Positions 5,566-10,505 of a DNA stretch of 10,505 nt are shown piece by piece. The DNA is from Pseudomonadota bacterium. GTDB lineage: Bacteria; Myxococcota; Bradymonadia; UBA4248. The stretch covers positions 1 to 10,505 of the forward strand of contig JAGBXG010000305.1 in the NCBI GenBank assembly GCA_017629415.1, read 5' to 3'. The notes beneath the pieces are model-generated. The model saw nothing but the letters and a program-made list of their open reading frames with translations. It was not told the origin of the DNA and ran no database searches. Position numbers and translations under genes: made by a program. The number at the start of each line of letters is the position of its first letter. The first letter of the stretch is position 1.

Positions 5566-7149
5566 ATGACCAAACCTTTAACAAGCAATGAACAAGTAGA
5601 ACGCGTACGTCAAGCGGTACTTCGTACCAATGGTGAAGTCACTGTCGGCGACATTGTTTCTGCCACGGGCTTGGGAGCCAATGAAGCCAAAGATGCTCTC
5701 AGCCATTTGATGTCGACACATGAAGGCGCCATGCGCGTCAGCAGCAAAGGTGAAATTGTTTATGCCTTTGCACCAGGATGTGTTCTTCGCGATCAAAGAA
5801 CATGGTGGGAACGCAATAAAAAAGCCGTCTTGAAAGCCATCAAAGTCCTTTTCAAGATCATCATCATGCTGACGATTGTGATTTATTTCATCATTTATCT
5901 CGTCATATTGATCTTTCTTTTAACCTCCAATCGTAACAACAACAGCAGCAGTTTTAATCTTAATGGTGCAATCTGGATTTTTTGGGGCGGCGGCGGCAGC
6001 AGTACCGAAGAGCGCTGGACAGGCAAAAAGAAAGAACCGCTTTATACGCGTATTTATAACTTTGTTTTCGGCCCTGAAGAGGAAGAAATTGATCCCCTTG
6101 AGGCGCGTACACGCTGTGCACAGCTGATTCGAGCCAAGAAAGGTGTTATCACCATTGAAGACTGGATGATGGTATCGGGTCAATCTCATCAAAAATGCGA
6201 AAGTGATTTGGCTCGTTTCACAGCTGAGTTTGATGGCAATGTCGAAATCAGTGACATGGGGACATTGGTTTACACTTTCGAAGATATGATGAAATCGAAG
6301 GATACAGCCATTCCCAATACCTTACCTGCAATGGCATGGGATACCTTTGAACCTCCTCGCGCATTGTCCGGAAACGTCAATGGCGGAGATGGCATTGTCA
6401 TTGGATTGAATCTTTTCAACTTAGTCATGGCATTCGGCATCAACTGGGCCGGCAGCGCCTATAAGGAACAGCTGCAAGATCCCTATTATGCCTTGCAACA
6501 TGGTCTGTCCCCGCAAGCTGCGGAAATAATGATTGAAAATGTGGCCACTTGGAAATTCTGGCTCGGTCTTTTCCCGCTGATTTTCACAGCATTAATATTT
6601 TCTGGTCCGCTTGTTCGTTTGCCAGGACATCTGAAAGAAAACCGAGAACGCAGAGAACGCACCATCCGCAAAGCTGTAATGTATTCCATATTCAACAAGA
6701 ATGCTGGAGCCGCCACGCGCTTTTCCATGCGCGATCTGGCATCTTCCACCAATATGTTGCTGAACCGCCAATTCCTCAAACCTGCATCCGATGATGAAAT
6801 CAAACAAGCCATGACGGTTCTATGCAATGAACTTGGCGGTGAAATCGATTTCAGCGGCACCACAAACGGTGACACCTATTATCTCTTTAAAGATCTCGAT
6901 GCTCGCATGCGTGATACGGCATCAGAACGCAACAAACTGGCGTTTGACAAACAAACGATCGGAGAAGTCGTCTATTCCACAGACTTTGAAGAACAAGAAG
7001 AAATTGAAGATGCCGAAAACCAAGCCGAACTTGATGCATTTGATCAAGCCCTTCGCGCAGCCGGCAGCAAAAAACGCCGCCCTGAATACGGCAATGATGA
7101 CGATTTCTCAGATTCTCAATCCAAACATAACAATGTACAATTCTTCTAA
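5566..7149 (+). CDS. Multi-pass membrane protein with three winged-helix-like modules (At5g03900-like)
   Basis: 527 aa from the ATG at 5566. An upstream in-frame TTG at 5536 is possible, but neither start has a strong Shine-Dalgarno sequence. Membrane segments lie at about 93-120, 276-294 and 329-350. Three cytoplasmic-looking modules of similar plan occupy about 10-68, 178-240 and 363-443: a helical part, then a strand ending GEIVYAFAP, GTLVYTFED and GDTYYLFKD. After the first membrane segment comes an Asn/Ser-rich stretch, IWIFWGGGG, and PLYTRIYNFVFGPEEEE (157-173). This order resembles, from memory, a cyanobacterial and plastid membrane-protein family (Arabidopsis At5g03900-like) of unknown function. 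The C-terminus is acidic, then basic. An iron-sulphur role has been attached to the plant protein by annotation, but I see no cysteine motif for it. It is monocistronic, with its own terminator. Confidence 0.85.
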   Translation: MTKPLTSNEQVERVRQAVLRTNGEVTVGDIVSATGLGANEAKDALSHLMSTHEGAMRVSSKGEIVYAFAPGCVLRDQRTWWERNKKAVLKAIKVLFKIIIMLTIVIYFIIYLVILIFLLTSNRNNNSSSFNLNGAIWIFWGGGGSSTEERWTGKKKEPLYTRIYNFVFGPEEEEIDPLEARTRCAQLIRAKKGVITIEDWMMVSGQSHQKCESDLARFTAEFDGNVEISDMGTLVYTFEDMMKSKDTAIPNTLPAMAWDTFEPPRALSGNVNGGDGIVIGLNLFNLVMAFGINWAGSAYKEQLQDPYYALQHGLSPQAAEIMIENVATWKFWLGLFPLIFTALIFSGPLVRLPGHLKENRERRERTIRKAVMYSIFNKNAGAATRFSMRDLASSTNMLLNRQFLKPASDDEIKQAMTVLCNELGGEIDFSGTTNGDTYYLFKDLDARMRDTASERNKLAFDKQTIGEVVYSTDFEEQEEIEDAENQAELDAFDQALRAAGSKKRRPEYGNDDDFSDSQSKHNNVQFF

Positions 7150-7157
7150 ATGACTTG

Positions 7158-7182
7158 AAGCGCCGGAAACGGCGCTTTTTTT
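7158..7182 (+). terminator. Terminator of the membrane-protein gene
   Basis: AAGCGCCG (7158-7165), a GAAA tetraloop (7166-7169), CGGCGCTT (7170-7177), then a T run. It lies 8 nt after the stop codon. Confidence 0.93.
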
Positions 7183-7284
7183 GTGGGGTAAAACATCTCT
7201 TCACTGTGTACAGAAAATTCTTTTGAAACGCGCGACTTGAATAACGCAGTGAGCAAAGAAAACGCACGATTCATTCGATTATTT

Positions 7285-7313
7285 TTGTCTATTGATTGAG
7301 GGATTTATATAAT
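7285..7313 (+). promoter_or_regulatory. Sigma70-type promoter of the SH3b-C39 gene
   Basis: TTGTCT (7285-7290), a 17-nt spacer, and a consensus TATAAT (7308-7313). The start point would be near 7320, giving a leader of about 55 nt. It is the best-matching promoter in the window. Confidence 0.7.
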
Positions 7314-7374
7314 GAGGATAGGTGTATTTTTGGTGTGTGAGATAAAAGATAAATATCCCTGAATGGAGGAAAAC

Positions 7375-8721
7375 ATGACTGCAATAACGTCTCAAAGACA
7401 GCTCACAGCAGGCATGCGGAAGACGGCATCTGCGATAAAAAGACCCATTCGTACATTGCCCGGTGTCACCGCAACCAGACCCATTGTGAAACAGAATACG
7501 CCGATTGGCACTGCTCAGGTTACGGCAGGCTCTTTAAATGTGCGTCAAGGTCCCGGAACAAACTATCCTCGTATTGGCGGTTTGAGCAAAGGACAAACGA
7601 TTACCGTTTATGCTGATGAAGGCACCTGGCTCAAAATTGCTTATGGCAATGGCGAAGGCTATGTCAGCCAGCAATACACGACATTTAAAGATCAGGCATC
7701 GACAACAGATCCGACGACGCCGGAGCCTTCCACGCCGACGACGCCAGAACCAGAACCTGAGACTCCGACAACGCAAAAAGGCAAAGTTGTCAATGTCACC
7801 TCCAGTCTGAATGTACGCGCAGGTGCAGGTACGGGTTATGACAAGATTGGTTCACTTTCGCCGAATGAAACCGTCACAATTATTTCCAAATCCGGTGACT
7901 GGTATGAAATTGAGTTCAATGGCGGAACCGGCTGGGTACATGCCGATTATATTCAAATCATTGAAAATACAGGTTCAGTACCTGAAACGCCTTCAACCCC
8001 TGAATCCAGTTCGGGGCAAAAAGTCGTTGTTACAGCTTCTTCCTTGAATGTCCGCTCTGGTCCGGGCGCAGAAAATAGCAAGATTGGCTCTTTAAGCAGT
8101 GGTGCAGTGGTTGAAATTCTGGAAGAAAAGAACGGCTGGTACCGCATCAGCTATGCGGATGGTTACGGTTGGATCAGTGCCGAATATACGATGAAAATTT
8201 CCGGTGACGGCACCCCCGGCGGTGTTTCCTCAACATCTGGGACTATTGATTACAAGCAATTCGATTCACGCTGGGGCAGCATGATGTTCTCCAGCGTTGG
8301 TGATCCCAGCCAGACTTACAAGAGCAGTGCATGCGGCCCGACTTCTGCGGCTGACGTGGTTTGGTCATTGCGTAATAATACCGTCACCCCGGTTACGCTG
8401 GGTACGATGTGTGTTGAACATGGGCACCGAACCGCAGACAATGGCACAGCTTGGTCATTTTTCCCATTCCTTGCCAGCGTTTACGGCATGAGCTGTCAGT
8501 CAACGACGAGCATGTCCACGCTTAAAGAAGGCCTGGGCAACGGCGGTTTGGCTGTATGCAGTATGTCTAAAGGTTACTGGACAACCGGCGGCCACTATAT
8601 CTGCGTTTGGAAATACGATGGTTCTACGGTTTATGCCAACGATCCGGGTTCAAACGATCGCAAGTCCCAAAATGGCACTTCATTCAAAAATGAAATGCGC
8701 AACATGTGGATTTTCAAATAA
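7375..8721 (+). CDS. Three SH3b domains plus C39-like cysteine peptidase domain, 448 aa
   Basis: The start is ATG at 7375, preceded by GGAGGA (7365-7370) at 4-nt spacing. An in-frame ATG at 7363 would overlap this Shine-Dalgarno sequence and is rejected. Three bacterial SH3 domains lie at about 46-103, 136-196 and 214-274, each with the SLNVR(Q/A/S)GxG signature and a G(Y/W)(V/I) strand. Pro/Thr/Glu linkers join the first two (about 109-134) and the second and third (about 201-213). The C-terminal domain (about 291-448) looks like Peptidase_C39_2: DYKQFDSRWG opening, Cys320 in SSACGPTSAAD, His407 in GGHYICVW and Asp423 in YANDPGS as the likely triad. SH3b domains usually bind cell-wall peptides, so the likely target is peptidoglycan or another surface substrate. 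No signal peptide is visible: the first 40 residues are basic and polar. It is monocistronic. Confidence 0.9.
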   Translation: MTAITSQRQLTAGMRKTASAIKRPIRTLPGVTATRPIVKQNTPIGTAQVTAGSLNVRQGPGTNYPRIGGLSKGQTITVYADEGTWLKIAYGNGEGYVSQQYTTFKDQASTTDPTTPEPSTPTTPEPEPETPTTQKGKVVNVTSSLNVRAGAGTGYDKIGSLSPNETVTIISKSGDWYEIEFNGGTGWVHADYIQIIENTGSVPETPSTPESSSGQKVVVTASSLNVRSGPGAENSKIGSLSSGAVVEILEEKNGWYRISYADGYGWISAEYTMKISGDGTPGGVSSTSGTIDYKQFDSRWGSMMFSSVGDPSQTYKSSACGPTSAADVVWSLRNNTVTPVTLGTMCVEHGHRTADNGTAWSFFPFLASVYGMSCQSTTSMSTLKEGLGNGGLAVCSMSKGYWTTGGHYICVWKYDGSTVYANDPGSNDRKSQNGTSFKNEMRNMWIFK

Positions 8722-8733
8722 TGGAGTTTTCCT

Positions 8734-8786
8734 GGGGGTAGGCGCGTATGGGCGCAGCCCATAGCGCCGCAGGGGGCTTGCCCCCT
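8734..8786 (+). repeat. GC-rich intergenic repeat element, short copy
   Basis: It begins with the same 16 bases as the long copy (gggggtaggcgcgtat, 8734-8749) and ends with gcgccgcagggggcttgc plus the C run (8764-8786). The two internal 29-bp repeats of the long copy are absent; instead a hairpin TATGGGC/GCCCATA (8747-8763) occupies the middle. The end forms an 8-bp hairpin (8770-8787). The element starts 13 nt after the SH3b-C39 stop codon, in the gene's own orientation, just as the long copy follows the nucleotidyltransferase gene. Confidence 0.75.
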
Positions 8787-8804
8787 GAAATGTTTCAAAA
8801 ACGT

Positions 8805-8832
8805 AAAAAAGCCCGGCAGAACCGGGCTTTTT
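8805..8832. terminator. Bidirectional terminator between convergent genes
   Basis: AAAAAGCCCGG (8806-8816), loop CAGAA, CCGGGCTTTTT (8822-8832). It has a T run on both strands, serving the SH3b-C39 gene rightward and trpS leftward (20 nt after the trpS stop). Confidence 0.92.
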
Positions 8833-8851
8833 AAGTTTTTGCCTCAAAAGA

Positions 8852-9823
8852 TTAAACTTTGTACCCCACGGCATTTCTGGCGCGGTTGAGGACTTCATTC
8901 ATTTTGATGGAAGCACGTTGTGCGCCGTCGCGGAGAATGTCTTCGAGGGTGTCGGGACGTTCCATGAAATCGTTGTAGATGCGGCGCGGTTCTTCGGTTT
9001 TTTCGAGAAGCAGGTTGTAGAGCGCCAGTTTGGCGTGACCATAACCGAAGCCGGGTGTGCGGTAGTTTTGAGCCAGTTCAGCGCATTGTTCCGGCGTGGC
9101 AAAGAGTTCGTAGAGTTTATAGACGTTGCAATTTTCGTAGTCTTTGGGCTGATCGATGGGCGTTGAATCGGTCACGATGCTCATGATTTGCTTGCGGAGC
9201 TGTTTGGGCGTGTACATCAAATTGATGGTATTGCCATAAGATTTGCTCATTTTTCGGCCATCGAGCCCGGGAATTGTGTGCATTTTTTCGTTGAATTTTG
9301 CGGTAGGCAGATGGAAGACTTCACCAAAAGCATAATTGAAGCGTTCGGCCATATCGCGCGTCATTTCGACGTGCTGCACCTGATCTTTGCCGACGGGGAC
9401 GATATCGGAATCATGGATGAGGATATCGGCGGCCATGAGTACGGGATAAGCGAAAAGTCCATGGAGTTCGGCGCCTTCGTTGCCGCGATCTTTGGCGGCT
9501 TTCCAGGCATGTGCGCGATCGAGCAATCCCATGTTTGTGACGCAGCTCAAAATCCAGGTCAATTCGCAGACTTGCGGCAAATCGGACTGACGATAGAAGA
9601 TGCATTTTTTCGGATCGAGTCCGAAAGCCAGGAAGTAGGCGGCGATACCGTGTGAATATTCGCGCATTTTAGCTGCATCATGCACGGTGGTCATCGCGTG
9701 ATAATCGGCGATGAAATAACGGCAATCGTATTGGTCCTGGAGTGCGATTGCGGGTTCAATCATGCCTAGATGGTTGCCGACGTGAGGCGTTGAGGTAGGT
9801 TTAATTCCGCTGAGTGATATCAT
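8852..9823 (-). CDS. trpS: Tryptophan--tRNA ligase
   Basis: 323 aa, typical for bacterial TrpRS. The class I signatures are clear: PTSTPHVGNHLG near the N-terminus (the HIGH-equivalent HVGN at 14-17) and KMSKS (191-195, within GRKMSKSYGN). AYPVLMAADIL (125-135) and VGKDQVQHVEMTRD (144-157) are also diagnostic. It activates tryptophan with ATP and loads tRNA-Trp in the cytoplasm, normally as a dimer. The ATG at 9823 begins directly at the first strand (MISLSGIKPT), which suits the family; an AAGG 7 nt upstream is a weak Shine-Dalgarno sequence. The gene lies 24 nt downstream of the DUF2791-like gene on the same strand, so the two are probably co-transcribed. It ends at the bidirectional terminator. 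Confidence 0.98.
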   Translation of the reverse strand: MISLSGIKPTSTPHVGNHLGMIEPAIALQDQYDCRYFIADYHAMTTVHDAAKMREYSHGIAAYFLAFGLDPKKCIFYRQSDLPQVCELTWILSCVTNMGLLDRAHAWKAAKDRGNEGAELHGLFAYPVLMAADILIHDSDIVPVGKDQVQHVEMTRDMAERFNYAFGEVFHLPTAKFNEKMHTIPGLDGRKMSKSYGNTINLMYTPKQLRKQIMSIVTDSTPIDQPKDYENCNVYKLYELFATPEQCAELAQNYRTPGFGYGHAKLALYNLLLEKTEEPRRIYNDFMERPDTLEDILRDGAQRASIKMNEVLNRARNAVGYKV

Positions 9824-9847
9824 GAGCTTGCCTTTGGTATAAATCGA

Positions 9848-10505
9848 TTAAAAATCGTTATCAAACATGAGGTTTGAGATGACGTCTGGGATTTCTTCGG
9901 GGACGAATCGGACCAAATCGAGGAATTCGGTGAGGAATTTCATGGTTTGTCTTGGGTTCGAGAGTTGTCCTTGCTGCGTGAGTGCATTGACAACATCGGA
10001 GAGGGGATCGGCCAACCCTTCCGGGATCTCGGTATCTGGATAAGCCAGTCGATAGAGCTCGACGAGGTGTTCAGTAAGTCTGAGATAATCCGGTGCAGTC
10101 AACTGATTGAGGAAGCAGATGAATTGCGGCGGCAAGGCTTCTTGAAGGACGCGAATACCGTCAGAGTTTGGGGTCATGGCGAAGACGAGATAAAGTCCCG
10201 GCGAATCGGAATAACGCGCGGGCAATTCTCTTTGGATGCCGTATCCGCCGGTCAGGAGTTCATCTTTTGAGCAAGGCAGAGCATCTTCGTCATTAGCGCC
10301 GACAGCATGTGACCAAGCCTGGAACAATGATTTGGCATAAGCGCGATTTTGAGCCGAGAGCAGGGAGTAGAATTCGGCTTCGTCGATGACGACGACCAAT
10401 CCTGCATATCCGACATCTTTGGCGAGCTGTGAAATCCCGTTAAGGATATAGCCATAAATTTTTGCCCAAGATCTGTAATCGAGCAGGGAATAAATTTTAG
10501 GGAAT
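9848..10505 (-). CDS. DUF2791 / BrxC-BrxD-like P-loop ATP-binding protein, C-terminal part (5' end outside window)
   Basis: The frame is open from the window edge to the TAA at 9850-9848, giving 218 residues. A shorter reading from a TTG at 10399 would begin inside the Walker B strand, so it is not the true start. Visible features: DYRSWAKIYGYI then GYAGLVVVIDEAEF (32-45, Walker B with Asp41-Glu42), a long helix beginning SAQNRAYAKSLFQAW, then GLYLVFAMTP, a sensor-like strand. This order resembles the BREX-type ATP-binding domain family (PF10923/DUF2791). The Walker A is outside the window. In BREX phage defence such proteins act as ATPases, but homologues also occur away from BREX genes. The neighbours here are not BREX genes. 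The tail (PEEIPDVISNLMFDNDF) is acidic. Confidence 0.78.
   Translation of the reverse strand, partial: FPKIYSLLDYRSWAKIYGYILNGISQLAKDVGYAGLVVVIDEAEFYSLLSAQNRAYAKSLFQAWSHAVGANDEDALPCSKDELLTGGYGIQRELPARYSDSPGLYLVFAMTPNSDGIRVLQEALPPQFICFLNQLTAPDYLRLTEHLVELYRLAYPDTEIPEGLADPLSDVVNALTQQGQLSNPRQTMKFLTEFLDLVRFVPEEIPDVISNLMFDNDF

Noticed and set aside
9188..9655. 155-aa plus-strand open frame
   Set aside because: It is antisense to trpS.

Overview
This window (about 10.5 kb, moderate GC) is a chromosomal stretch of a bacterium, probably Gram-negative. It mixes housekeeping genes (coaD, trpS, two alanine tRNAs) with several poorly characterised ones. A BrxC/BrxD-like P-loop protein outside any visible BREX locus, a tandem AAA+ ATPase with a winged-helix-like N-terminus and a three-module membrane protein would fit a Myxococcota/Bradymonadota-type ('deltaproteobacterial') genome. 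That taxonomic guess rests on remembered gene content, not on a marker-gene comparison.

Layout. (1) 1-353, +: C-terminal end of an Ala/Lys/Glu-rich repeat protein, followed by two nearly identical terminators produced by a local duplication. (2) 682-1098, -: a small orphan gene with a GTG start, a strong Shine-Dalgarno sequence, a leader hairpin and its own terminator. (3) 1099-1479: no convincing gene, but a GC-rich structured repeat element. (4) 1480-5021, -: a compact operon read coaD -> double AAA+ ATPase -> nucleotidyltransferase-fold protein, with a 3-nt gap at the first junction and a likely TAATG stop/start at the second. (5) 5022-5246: divergent control region with an A/T tract, a stable-RNA-type promoter facing right and a weaker promoter facing left to coaD. 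(6) 5247-5406, +: two identical tRNA-Ala(GGC) genes and a terminator. (7) 5566-7149, +: multi-pass membrane protein with three similar winged-helix-like modules. (8) 7375-8721, +: three SH3b domains plus a C39-like cysteine peptidase domain, with a good sigma70-type promoter and RBS but no visible signal peptide. (9) 8734-8832: a second, shorter copy of the GC-rich repeat and a bidirectional terminator. (10) 8852-10505, -: trpS preceded by the 3' part of a DUF2791 (BrxC/BrxD-type) ATP-binding protein that runs off the window.

How the genes work together: coaD (CoA synthesis) and trpS (Trp-tRNA charging) are independent housekeeping functions. The AAA+ ATPase and the nucleotidyltransferase-fold protein are the most convincing functional pair because their genes appear translationally coupled. 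No complete defence, secretion or biosynthetic system is visible. The most interesting items are the AAA+/nucleotidyltransferase pair, the three-module membrane protein (which resembles a cyanobacterial/plastid family of unknown function), the leaderless SH3b-C39 protein, and the GC-rich element found just downstream of two unrelated genes in the same relative orientation.
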